From Patiria pectinifera (lineage: Eukaryota; Echinodermata; Asteroidea; Valvatida; Asterinidae), in assembly GCA_029964075.1 (NCBI GenBank), contig CM057136.1:7378001-7442000 (forward strand): a DNA stretch of 64,000 nucleotides, read 5' to 3'. The notes under the pieces were generated by a model. It did not search any database. It was given only the letters and a program-made list of their open reading frames with translations, and was not told the origin of the DNA. Position numbers and translations under genes: made by a program. Of the stretch, positions 35,891 through 46,694 are shown piece by piece (position 1 is the stretch's first letter; every line of letters starts with the position of its first letter).

Positions 35891-37345
35891 ACTCCTTGCA
35901 AACTGTTAAATCAATACATGAAGTGTCCCATTTGACTTTTTTAAAACAAATTATTTTTCCAGTTTTTAGGGTAAAGGAATTTTCTCTTTTTCCTTTCTCT
36001 TTTGTTGTTGCTATTTTTTGCGAATTAACTCATTCGTATGGAATGCTCATAGTCAATCAAAGAATATTTCACACATAGGGGCCTAAATTATACATTTTTA
36101 AATTTAATAGAGACGCATTGATCGTGCTATCATATACCATTCTAATACCATTGCGAATTACCGTATTGTTTGGAATGCTCACGTTATTTGAAAGATGTAT
36201 AAATATATTCATATTACAATGTTCATCTTTATTCTTTCCCGGTATAATTTATGGCGTTTCTTACGTCAATTGGCAATCGCGTCATTATATAATGATAGTC
36301 AAATTGATCAAACGAAACTCCGTTTTGATTATAGTCATTATGAAATATTCATTGATTTATGACATACACCTTTGTTTCAATTTGATACTACCCGTAGACC
36401 TGCCGAGCAGCTGTATATCAAATTAAACCAAAGTATAAAAGATAGAGGGTAAAAAAAATCAAAAAGTTATGTGCTAGTCAAGCTTTCAGGGATCGGTCTG
36501 AGCCATAACAATGCCCCAGCCGATCCCTTAGTTCTCTTCCGGGGTCTCGGCGTTCCCGACCAATACACACTTCCTTCCCTATCCATCCATATAACCCCGG
36601 AGGGCCAGGCACCATGTAAAAGCAAAGAGCTAAGGGAGGAACAGGGCGGCCCCTAAGCCCTGATCCTCCGAGTGGACCACATGCCCTGAACCTGTACGAA
36701 GGCGCCAACCTGGAACTCGCGGACAGTACCAGCAGCAGTGCTTACCGATTAAGCTAAGGTACTGTTGGTACTTTACGACGGGAAATTAAATCTCTTATAG
36801 TGAATAATTGAGCTCATACGTTAAAAACCAAAAAGACACCAGCGGGATTCGAACCCGGGACCCCGCTAACCGTGGACGACGAATCGTAACCACTCGGCCA
36901 TTTCGTTACCTTAGAATTTTCCTTAAACTGAGAAAAGTTGTCTTTATAGGTGAGCAAACGCGCCAGGAAGATTACTGGGTCCATTTGCTTTACCTTAATG
37001 GGTAAAAACAATTCGATATAATGAGCCCAGTGTGTTTGGTTTGTTAGGAAGCTGCATAACACAGCCTAATGTGCAAAACAGTCGTGTGCTAGGCGATCTT
37101 TACGCAACAATGAACACCGCAATTGTGTATTTTCAAAAGGCAGACGCCTAGATTTCTACTCTTTGTATCTGGGCACATAAAGATTCTCACCTCCCTCTTC
37201 AGCTATTTCGACTTTCTTAAAAAGAAAAAGAGACTGCCAGCGAATCTCCGGGAGTTGAAATAAGGATCGTCCCCTCGATAGACCTCAGACTCAGTAAAGT
37301 TCAACATTGGGCTCTTTTTCAACAGCTGTTTTTGTGGAAACTTTA
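35891..37345 (-). repeat. Unique block of the right arm (inverted copy)
   Basis: Reverse complement of 27771-29235, from TTGCAAACTGTTAAATCAAT to the GGAAACTTTACATC end. It includes inverted tRNA-like boxes (B box complement at 36845-36855, A box complement at 36890-36900). Substitutions against the left block are sparse, a few per hundred bases by eye. Confidence 0.85.
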
Positions 37346-37489
37346 CATCTGGATTTTTTTAGAAGCATCTGATTTTGCCCAATTTTAGTAAAATATGCTC
37401 CAAATTTTGCTTAAAAAGCATTTTAGATTTTTCATACAAATCTGATTTTGCCAAATTTTACTAAATATACAAGGTACACCTCTTACATT

Positions 37490-37827
37490 GTTACAACACA
37501 CACAGTTGTATCGAAAAACATCGCACATTTAATGCAAAAAATCGAACATAATATTGAAAACATCGCACATATATATCGTCAAAAACATCGCACATATAAA
37601 TTGAAAATCGCATATAAATGTAGAACATCGCACACATATATTGAACATCGCACATACATGTATATTGTAAAACATCGCACAAATATATAAAACATCGCGC
37701 AATTAATGAAAAACATCGCACACTTATATTGAACATCGCACATAAATGTAAAAGATAACAAACACATATTGAACATCCAACATATATATTGCAAAATATT
37801 GAATATTGCAATGTTTGACACGCCATA
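37490..37827 (-). repeat. Outer array of the right arm, about 21-bp units
   Basis: AACATCGCAC recurs every 20-25 bases from 37510 to about 37740, the reverse complement of 25897-26230. It ends with GACACGCCATA at 37817-37827. Between it and the unique block only about 145 bp of satellite remain, whereas the left arm has about 1.4 kb there. Confidence 0.85.
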
Positions 37828-38005
37828 ATTATTAGGATTATTATGGTTGAGAACATTCAAGGAATTTAGAGGGCGCTATGTAGGTTTACAGGGCGATAGA
37901 GGGCGATAGATGGCGCTGTGTGAAATCGACGTGGCTGCAGACTCCTTGAACCGTACCTTGCATGCTAATTGCGCGCGCGCGAGGCATGACCCGAACCAGA
38001 CTGTT

Positions 38006-38020
38006 GTGGCACATAGCAAC
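38006..38020 (+). promoter_or_regulatory. X-box-like (RFX) motif upstream of NME5
   Basis: GTGGCA, a three-base spacer, then AGCAAC; the second half-site is a full RGYAAC match and the first differs at one base from GTNRCC. It lies about 90 bp before the NME5 start codon. RFX factors bind X-boxes to switch on ciliary genes, and NME5 is one in other animals. AACAAACT just downstream resembles a forkhead site. Chance is possible. Confidence 0.45.
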
Positions 38021-38111
38021 AACAAACTCTCATCTTGACTGAGAGTGAGAACTGAGTATTTTCGAGTTTTTAGTGTTATTTTTTGTGTAGCATTCATACC
38101 GAAGCAGCGAT

Positions 38112-41100
38112 ATGCCCGAGTCAGAAGTAATGGAGCCTCCCCAGATTTTTGTGGAGCGTACACTGGCCCTCATCAAGCCAGAAGCGGTAGACAGAGCCGA
38201 AGAAATCGAAGAAATTATTCTCCAGTCTGGCTTCACCATTTTGCAGGTAGGAGCATGTGGGTCCTACTAAACTGCGTCAACAAGCGTCAACAAGCGTCAA
38301 CAAGCGTCAACGGTCGTCAACAAGCATCAACAAATTTTGTATATGTTTTTGAACATTAAAAGTAGCTTTATATGGTAGTAAAAGCAATAAAGAACATATT
38401 CTGCTTATCAACTTCAGTTGAAATTATTTGAAAACTTGTTTGTTTGAATGCGAAATGTACGGCGAGTTTGTTGATTGTTGGCCGCCATCTTGTTTGGATG
38501 GCGCTGTACACTTTGCGCGTGTGTAGTAATATAGCTCTGTACACTTCACACATGCATAGTACGGCTAGCTTCACGTAAACTAAATGGCGGCCAACACAAA
38601 CTCAACAGAGTCGCCGTATGTTTCGCATTGAAAAAAACAACTTATGAAATAGTTTTTACTTTAATTTATATGCTGAAGGTTTTCTTTGTTGCCATTTCTA
38701 CCATGTAAAGCTGTTTTTGATTTTCCAAAACTTCTAAAAAATTTGTTGACGACCGTTGAAGTTTGTTGACGCCAGTCATTGCCAGTTGACGCTTGTTGAC
38801 GCATTTTAGTAGGACCGGAGCATGTAGCTTTAGTACTCAGGATTTAAGTTTTATAGCTGACTTGATTTATCTAAATGAGGCTTCATGAACTAAATTGCGT
38901 TTAATCACTTAAAATTTCGATTGTGTACAAAGGCCCTGGCTATGGAGAGTCAAGAACATTTTCTAAGTATTTCCAAACAAAATTGGAAATGGTTTTTTCT
39001 CAGTCCTAGATTCATGTCTTATTACCATTTTTGCAATAAACGACCTTCATTGAGATGAATATGGAGAAATAAAGTGGCGTCCAGTTGGAACATTTTTCCA
39101 AAATTGTAGGGCCTGACTGTAGAATTCAGAATCAGTTTGACATGTAAATTTCGAGCTGGGCCTAACAAGTTACACAGAGTTTTCATCCGGTCTCAGTGCA
39201 GTGCAACCCCTCCCCCAGTCCTCCATTCCTTCTGTGCCCGTTTTTCCTTCCCCACCCCCTTTTACAAAATGTGACGGAAAGAATGTAGTATCCAGAATCC
39301 ACTTCTTTGGTTGCATACAAAGTATTTTCTGACAAGACTGGAAATGTTTCTCAGTCCCAGTTTCGTGTCTTTTCATCATTTTTGCAATGACTGGCCTTCA
39401 TTGAGAATGAGATAATAAATGAATATTTATATGAAACAAGTGGCGTCAGGATGCAGCATTCCTTCCAATGTGACTTCAGCCTGTCGTTTTTAACTAAAAG
39501 GTGCGTGATTTGAAATGTTTTGCAACAAAAAAGTAAAAATGTGCTTGTGTCCAAACTCCAATTGGGTTTGTACACTTGTTACTGATTTCACAGAAGCGAC
39601 GTGTGCATCTGACTCCCGAGCAGACCAGTGATTTCTACGCTGAGCATTACGGCAAGATGTTCTTCCCCTCGCTGGTTGCCTACATGAGCAGTGGGCCCAT
39701 CGTGGCCATGGTTCTCGCCAGGGATAATGCCATTGCCTGCTGGCGTGAGCTGTGTGGACCGACCAATACCAACAAGGCGCGCGAGACGCACCCAGACAGG
39801 TTGGTAATGGTATCAAAGATGGAAATCTAATTATAATTGGGCAATTCCACGTTTTGTAATGTTCGCAACGGAGTGTACTTTTCAAATTTTCAAACTCTTA
39901 ATTCATCCATCATCTAGTAATGGTCAAAGAGATTACAGACTAGGAGTTTGGGATAGTTTCTCTGTATCAATGGTTACAGACATCATGGTTAATTGGCTCT
40001 GTCATTGATATTGCACTTCCTTTCAAAATGCTGGATTGCCCTCTAAGACAAGCGCCTTAATCAGGACGAAATCGTGCTATTTAGTCCAGTCACAAGTCAA
40101 TCACAAGTCAATCACAAGCCAATCACAAGTCCATCACGAATCAATCACAAGTCAACCACAAGTCAATCACAAGTCAATCACAAGTCAATCACAAGTCAAT
40201 CACAAGTCAATCACAAGCCAATCACAAGTCAATCACGAGTCCATCACGAATCAATCACAAGTCAATCACAAGTCAATTACAAAACCATCACAAGTCAATC
40301 ACAAATCCATCACAAGTCAATCACAAACCAATCACGAACCAATCACAAGTCAATTACAAGTCCATCACAAGTGCATCACAAGTCAATCACAAACCAATCG
40401 CAAACCAATCACGAGTCAAGCACAATCCAATCACAAGTCAATCACAAATCAGTTTGAAAAAAAAGGATAATACAGATTTTGAAATGTCCGATTTTGCCCA
40501 TCACTTAAAAGTCTTGAGTGTTGAAAAGTCTGCCCCAAAATTTAAGTGACACCTCAAACTTGGCTGGTGAAATACTTAAAATTTCGTCATTGCCTTATTA
40601 TTAATGGAATTCTCTGAGACGTTTATTGGATGAAAAATGGGTACAGTTTGCCTGATTTGCAAACTGTTATGATGTCAGGAAAATTCTGTCTTGAAATATT
40701 CTAAAATGGGCGATGGTGTATCTACGGGCCCGGTTCCTATACGGGATTAAAATCCACTTTTAATCTATTTGACCTACCAAACTAGTTGGCGACATTAAGA
40801 ACATACAGGTATGTCATAGATAAAGGGCAGGGTTTTGAATTCTTGAGGAGGTAAAATGACGATGACAACGACAAAACGCAACACGAAAATAAAGATAGCG
40901 ATCACCGCTCGATGTACGTGTGCACGCAAGTCGCGCTACACTGCACCAACCAGCCCGTAAACCGCATAGAAAAATTGTAATTCTACCCCAAGAAACTGTT
41001 CAAAAATTACTAAAAAGATGTCATTACATTTAGAGAAGTCTACTTTAGGTGGACAATGTCATTTTTTAGGAATAAAAATAATAATTTGCTCGAAACAAAA

Positions 41101-43968
41101 CAGGGGCCCTTCACTTCACGATCGTCCTAAAATTTTATTTGCTGTGGTTGATCTTGTTACAGTATCCGAGCTCTCTACGGCACCGATGACCAGAAGAATG
41201 CCGTGCACGGCAGCGATAGTCAGTACAGCGCAGAGAGAGAAATCAGATTCATGTTTACAGACAGTAAGTCCAGACACCAGACTTTGGAAGTGTGTCCCAA
41301 CCAAAGAGCTATATTAAATTACCAGAGCGCTAACTCGATGTACAAAGTAATGCCTGATGGGCGCATCCATGTTTGTGCACAAACCTATGGAAAACTAGAC
41401 ATTTTGTACAGCTTTTGTACGGCTATTTGCAAATCTGCGTTTGTATTCCATACCAGTGCGTCATCGAATCGATACGCCCAAAACCGAAACGCACAATCAG
41501 CAACTGAGCGTGTCATTTTGCTGTACGCAAACAGCGCAACGTGTGCGCATCCCTCCGCTGCAGATGCTTTTCGCCGTGACGTTTTTTGAACTGTCATGAC
41601 GCGCTTAAGTTTTTTGCGTATCTTCTACTTGCGCGTTGCATTTAGACTAAAATTGAATCCATCTATTTCGATTATGTTCTACAAACACGACCATACATTC
41701 AAAATGTCTGCGCCCAGAGCGGCTTCAAAGCGTCTCCACGCACAAGAATGAGGAGTTAGCACTCTAGTAATTTAATATAGCTCTATGGTGCCAACTAACC
41801 ACTCTCTGTACAAGTACCCCAAGTACGAGTACAAGTACCCCTCAGTGGTTATGAAGAGAAAGTAAGGTTGGACTTGAACACATTGGTGCCATGCAAGTGA
41901 TGCTCATGAAAATCTCATGGTTGAAGGCAATATACAACATTTGTGATGCGATCAAGCTAAACGAGTAGTTTGTCAGGAACTTTCATTTGGAGATTCGGGT
42001 CAAAATCGGGCCACTTCATCACACCACTTCATCACAACTCTTGGTGTTCCATAATTTTTGAGCTACAGATGGTACCAGCATGCGGTTTTCACAGCAGTAC
42101 TGCTGAGATTGTGCTCTTTTCAAATCTGTAAAAAAAAAATAAAAAAATTGACCAGGGTCGACAAATGACTCGTTTAGCTTGATCGCATCACATATGTGTG
42201 ATTGAGTGTCATCTCTTTCATTTGAGGTATTGTTGAGCCGATCCCCGCTGGGCAAGCAGCCAAGGATTACCTGACCAAAGTCGTCAATCCGACGCTGCTG
42301 AGAGGACTAACGGAACTCTGCAAACAGAAGCCTGAAGACCCAGTGGTAAGATCCTTAACAATCTGACAACCCTTTCACATGATAAAGTCTTAAGGTCGTT
42401 GCGCCCCATGCTCGTCAATATTCAGCTTGTGCTGGGCCCAGAGGGTCAGCCTAGTGTCCTCTCTGTAACTAACTGACTGACTGACTGACCGATACTTGTG
42501 AACCGAGCAGTGCTGTTGTATCCGCTCCGTTCACAAGTACCCCCTCACCGGCAAAGGAAGTACAGTTGGGGGTGACCGACCGACGCCATCTTGCCTGACT
42601 GCAATTCATTTGCCGCAAAGCGCGGCCACTGCGTATAAATAGAACAAATCCCCTGGTGTATGTGCGTCACACACAAGGAACGGTGCGCGTCAACCAGCAA
42701 AATGTCCCGCCCATGGGACGTTGTTGTTAGGTAAAAGGGCGCCCTCTTTCGGTAGCGCACGGAGCTCATAGGATTACCCAGTAATGCCAATGAATGGGCT
42801 AAATCCGGTCTATTGTGTTTGACCAGATGCATGAAAAGACTTCCAGTGAATAGCCATTTTGAATCAATTGAACAAAATTGTATGTACTCTGGGCAGGGGC
42901 GTCAATAGCTTTTCAAAAGGGGGGTGGGGAGGGACATACCTTGATCAGAACTAATGCGAGTGCACGAAGCCCTTATGGTGTGGGGTTTGGGGCCCGCTTA
43001 AGGGCCCTGAAAAAATTGATTCTACACGCTCCGTTGTGCGATCTGAGGCAATTTCTGACCACTTTAACCAATATTTTCGTAGCAATAGATACACTTTACA
43101 TAATAGGGCCCTGTAAATGGGACACACAAGTTCAAAAATCCTGGGGGGGGGGGGGACATTTGATAATCTATCCCCCATCCTTCAAAAAGTTGGGGGGTGG
43201 GGACCATGTCCCCCTGTCCCCCCAGGATTGACGCCCATGACTCTGGGGTCAGCGTAATACAAGCTGAGCCTTGTCTTGTTGACAGAACACATCAGCACTA
43301 TGCAGTAAGACACGAGTTAAAGGGAAAATACAACATTTGCAAACATCAAAAATAAAACTACCAAATCATTTTGAAATACCTTGCTGGACTGTTAGTGAAT
43401 GACAGTGTAAAGCATCCTGTAAAATCATGGCACCTGGTATACTGTCATTTTCAAGAAAAGTGGTATTTTTGAATCAATTTCCAATGCTGGTCGGCCGACC
43501 AGCGTTGGAAAAAAACTGGCTTTTTTTCAAATACAGGCCCCAATTGACCATCGCACTTGTTTGCAATCGATTACACACCTATGAATGGGTACAAGCCAGC
43601 TAGACTGGTTCCCTGACCTTGCAATTGCCCAATGTATGTAAACTGCTCTATTTCTTTCTACATGGAGTCAGGGAACCAGACTACAGGAAAATGATTGTTT
43701 TTCTTGGTTTTTATAGCATTTTCGAACCCAAAACCTCAAAAAAGTCAGTGTAACTACATTTGCTATATATTTCCAACCCCCCAATTCCATCCATTTCTGA
43801 AAATTACAGCAAAAGCAAATGATGTATATTCCCTTTAAGTTTACTTTGATCTTTGTATGAAATCACATTTTTGTTGTTGACCAGACGTGGCTTGCTGATT
43901 GGCTGATTAGTAACAACCCAAATAAACCCCGGATTCAGGAGAGGTACCAAGTGGTGGAGCCCATGTGA
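38112..43968 (+). CDS. NME5: NME5, nucleoside diphosphate kinase-like ciliary protein
   Basis: Five coding exons: 38112-38246, 39594-39799, 41163-41263, 42227-42345 and 43885-43968. All have GT/AG sites and consistent phases, giving 214 residues against about 212 in human. Residues 9-145 form the NDK-like domain (PPQIFVERTLALIKPEAVDR near the start, KMFFPSLVAYMSSGP, ETHPDSIRALYGTDD). The active-site segment NAVHGSDS keeps the histidine (H129), so phosphotransfer is possible, although vertebrate NME5 is mainly thought of as structural. Residues about 165-201 (NPTLLRGLTELCKQKPEDP, then WLADWLISNNPNKP) are the DPY-30-type docking helix. Known role: component associated with axonemal radial spokes, needed for ciliary motility. 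No frame damage despite repeats in all four introns. Confidence 0.95.
38259..38816. mobile_element. MULE-like foldback MITE in NME5 intron 1
   Basis: GGTCCTACTAAACTGCGTC on the left is mirrored by GCATTTTAGTAGGACC on the right; GCGTCAACAA words repeat in tandem inside both ends. GGAGCATGT occurs directly before (38250-38258) and after (38817-38825), a 9-bp target duplication as made by Mutator-like elements. A second inner inverted repeat (GTTGGCCGCCATCTTGTTT and its partner near 38584) makes a foldback. No coding content. Confidence 0.88.
40091..40450 (+). repeat. 11-bp minisatellite in NME5 intron 2
   Basis: CACAAGTCAAT and close variants (CACGAATCAAT, CACAAGTCCAT, CACAAACCAAT) repeat about 33 times with an exact 11-bp period. 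Three units make 33 bases, so two forward frames stay open for 127-144 codons with an 11-residue repeat rich in Ser, Gln, His and Lys. Its position inside an intron of an intact gene argues against coding. Confidence 0.95.
41302..41788. mobile_element. Inverted-repeat element in NME5 intron 3
   Basis: AGAGCTATATTAAATTAC followed by CAGAGCGCTAACTC is mirrored at the right by GAGTTAGCACTCTAG and GTAATTTAATATAGCTCT. The inverted ends are about 33 bp. Flanks TCCCAAC and TGCCAAC could be a diverged 7-8-bp target duplication, suggesting hAT. The frame inside (to 41589) extends from NME5 exon 3 and is not coding. Confidence 0.7.
41936..42200. mobile_element. Second inverted-repeat element in NME5 intron 3
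   Basis: GTGATGCGATCAAGCTAAAC near 41943 is mirrored by GTTTAGCTTGATCGCATCAC at 42173-42192, about 35 bp of near-perfect inverted ends. It stands only about 30 bp before the acceptor of exon 4 (42225-42226). Superfamily unknown. Confidence 0.65.
42894..43239. mobile_element. hAT-like MITE in NME5 intron 4
   Basis: It starts CAGGGGCGTCAAT and ends ATTGACGCCCATG. A perfect 8-bp duplication ACTCTGGG lies at 42886-42893 and 43240-43247. An 8-bp duplication and CAGGGG ends are typical of hAT. Inside are G-runs and subterminal copies of CCCCCAGGATTGACGCC-type sequence. Non-coding. Confidence 0.88.
43321..43834 (+). mobile_element. piggyBac-like MITE in NME5 intron 4 (reference copy)
   Basis: TTAA at 43317-43320 and 43835-43838 bracket inverted ends AGGGAAAATACA and TGTATATTCCCT. 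The 514-bp body has a central palindrome GGTCGGCCGACC and matches the copies at 31527 and 137. It ends just 50 bp before the acceptor of the last NME5 exon. TTAA targets are the rule for piggyBac and also occur in Kolobok. Confidence 0.85.
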
Positions 43969-44935
43969 ACGCACTCCAAGATCTTGCAGGACACACCAGG
44001 AAACACCACGAAACGTTTTAGTTCATAGTCCGATCAGTAAATTGAGGTAGAAAAAGGCATGCGGATTTCATTGTACATGTTCTTCCGATAAAAAGCGTTT
44101 TGCTTTGACCCATGTTAGCCCTTATTTTTTTCCAAGACCAAGTTTACTAAAAATTTATCGGGAATAAGATTTCCAGAATTCTTGTTTTTTTTTTATTTGA
44201 TTTGTTACACACACCACAAGCATCACAGTGCTTATTGAAAGGTAAATCGTGTAAGTATCTATTTTTGTTTTTAAAGTTTATGCGTTTTAAACCATATTTA
44301 TGTTAGATTCTTTGAAGTTATCTTTTTGTAAAAAAAAAGTTTGTATGTATATAATTACACAGTTACACGTACTGAAAGGTTTGCGTTCTGACAACAGAAT
44401 CATTTTTATATAACCCTTATACTCCTACATCTATGTGATAAAAGAAGAAAATTTAATTTCATTAAAAATCATTTCACACCGTTCTCAAGGCCACATATCA
44501 AGTTCTGTAAAGAAAACTTTTAAAGATTTACTTCAGTTGTTCACATTTCAGATAAAATCATCTAAATACTTGGAAAACTGATATTTCCCTGTCCAAGCGT
44601 ATGTTCCAACTATGTTATTTTTATTCCCTTAGCATTGCCGCATTTGAATGGACCTTGTATAATCCTCAAAATGTGGGGGGGTTCAGTTATGTTGTGGGCA
44701 GCCTTCATAAACTAAAATGTTTTTTTCCAGCAAATTTGTAATGATCATAACCTTACAAATTGAGTATAATTATCTGAAATTGATTTCAGAAAGACATTTA
44801 AAAAAAAAAAAATTGCAAAGGGAGAAAACGAATGAACGTGAAGGGTTCCTTATGTCCTTATGATAATTATTAATTGTCATGATTATCTGTAACACTTCTT
44901 GTTTGTAAATATGGAAGTCTGTTTGTTTAATGGTC

Positions 44936-44941
44936 AATAAA
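44936..44941 (+). terminator. Candidate polyadenylation signal of NME5
   Basis: AATAAA followed by ATGCTGTTCG, about 970 bp after the NME5 stop. Gene-free AT-rich sequence between the two fits a 3' UTR. Position-based call. Confidence 0.5.
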
Positions 44942-45539
44942 TGCTGTTCGAAGCACTGGTTTTGAAGAAAAGGTTTTTGTCACGATGGTTTTCATTATTG
45001 TAATTGTTTTTTAAGTTAAAGTTGGTTAATAAAAAACTCTTGTAGACAACTTAGAAAATACAGTCGGGTGCAAGTAAAGCACAGTTTAATATTCACAACA
45101 CAAATATTGACAACATGTTTTATTCATGAATAAGTGATATTTCAACTAAATTTTCATTCTTTCCTTTGAATGAAACATCTGTCCCAAAAATTTGAAATTT
45201 GGGATCTTGAGCAGTCTCGGTATTTTCGAGCAATTTCATTTTTTTTCAACTTCATTTTACAAAAATGCCCAAATTTCCGGATGCAGTATTTTTTAATGAA
45301 ACCTTATTTTATGGGAATATATTTTGGGACCCTGAGGCTTCTTCCCAGCAAGTAAAAGCCTGCAGTGTCACCTTTAAACTTATTCAGCCAAAAGTAAAAC
45401 ATTAAATTTGGGTATAAATAATAATGTTCTGCATTGTTTTTTTTTTCGGTCAAATGGCACATCCGTTCAGAAATTATGGGAACTGTTTTCCTTGCATTTT
45501 TATCAAAGTTTTCCAAAATTTGACTTTTCTTGAACGTTA

Positions 45540-46690
45540 GAAATTGTAAGGGGTTACCCTTGTTTTGTTTTTTCGATTTTGGCCCCAAAAATCTGTCAAA
45601 AAAATGATTTTGTTCTCAAAAAATTGTAGATTTTTGCCAAAATCTTCAAAATATATGGTGTTTGAATGTTGATCGATGCTCCTCTTGCCTTTAAAAGAAT
45701 TTCTACATTGTTGGAGAAAAATAATTTTTGGCCAAATTTCATCAAAAAAGTAAGGATTAGGCCTATCCCTTGGTTTTTTGTTTTAGATTTTGGCCAAAAA
45801 ATGAAATTGCTTCAAACTTGCTGGAAAGATGCCCAAAGGAAACTAGAACACATATCAATTTGATTTCTGAACGTCGAAAATTTAGTGCAAAATTTGTCAA
45901 AATTTTATGATTTTGTTCTTACAAAATTGATGATTTTCCCCAAATCTTCAAAATATTGGGTTTCTGAACAGATGTGCTTTTCATTTGGGGTGAAATCTGT
46001 CAAAAAATAATGATTTTGTTCTCTAAAAATTGATGCTTTTTGCCCAAATCTTCTAAATATTGGGTGTTTGAATGTTGCATTTTCATCAAAATTGGAAAAA
46101 AGGCGATTTTTCTGTGAAATTTAAAAATGTAAGGTGTTAACCTTGCATTTTCATCAAAATTGGGAAAAAGTTGACTTTTCTGCAAATTTTCAAATTATAA
46201 GGGGTTTATCTTGCATTTTCATCAAAATGGGAAAATGTGACTTTTTTGGAAAGATTCAAATTGTTAGGGGTTAACCTTGCATTTTCATCAAAATTTGGCA
46301 AAATTTGTTGGGTTTTTGGGGAAGTTTGAAGTCGTAAGGGTAAAACCTTGCATTTCCATTGAAATTGGGATAATTGGACTTTTCTGGGAAGTTTAAATGT
46401 GTAAGGGGTTAACCTTGCATTTTCATCACAATTGCGAAAAAAAATTGATTTTCTGGGAAAATTAAAATTGTAAGGGGTTAACCTTGCATTTGCATCAAAA
46501 TTTGGCAAAATTGGTCTTTTCTGAGCTGTTTTATATTGTAAAAGGGGATAACCTTTTCATTTTCATCAATTTTTTTTTTACTTTTGTTAAACGTTAGAAA
46601 GGGGTTAACCTTGCATTTTCATCAAAACTGGGCACGGGCAAAATTGGACTTTTCTTTAAAATTGTTAAGGGGATAACTTGGTAAAAGTAA
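45540..46690 (+). repeat. Second satellite array related to the 68-bp foldback repeat
   Basis: TGTAAGGGGTTAACCTTGCA is identical in core to the foldback satellite, but the following part is ATTTTCATCAAAATTGGG in place of ATTTTTAGCAAAATTGGG. About 12-15 diverged units with a period near 60-70 bp lie downstream of NME5, outside the foldback. Confidence 0.85.
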
Positions 46691-46694
46691 TGAA

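Larger units (their letters stand above)
25897..37827. mobile_element. Giant composite foldback (inverted-repeat) element
   Basis: The left end TATGGCGTGTCAAACGTTGC is mirrored by the right end GCAATGTTTGACACGCCATA. Six bases ATTATT stand outside each end (25891-25896 and 37828-37833), a possible target duplication, though AT-rich. Reading inward from the left the order is: array of about 21-bp repeats, array of about 68-bp repeats, a 1.46-kb unique block with two tRNA-like promoters, a second 68-bp array. The right arm holds the same parts inverted. The centre of symmetry is near 31300. The unique blocks of the arms differ by only a few percent by eye. No transposase is visible. Long inverted repeats with an outer tandem-repeat domain recall the TU foldbacks of sea urchins and FB/Galileo of flies, but a palindromic duplication of a satellite locus is an alternative. 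Confidence 0.75.

Noticed and set aside
25891-37833. ATTATT as a proven target duplication of the foldback
   Set aside because: The six bases match on both sides, but the flanks are AT-rich, so chance is not excluded; kept only as supporting evidence.
40036-40470. 144-codon repetitive frame rich in Ser, Gln, His and Lys
   Set aside because: It lies in an intron of NME5 and arises from an 11-bp tandem repeat that keeps two frames open at once.
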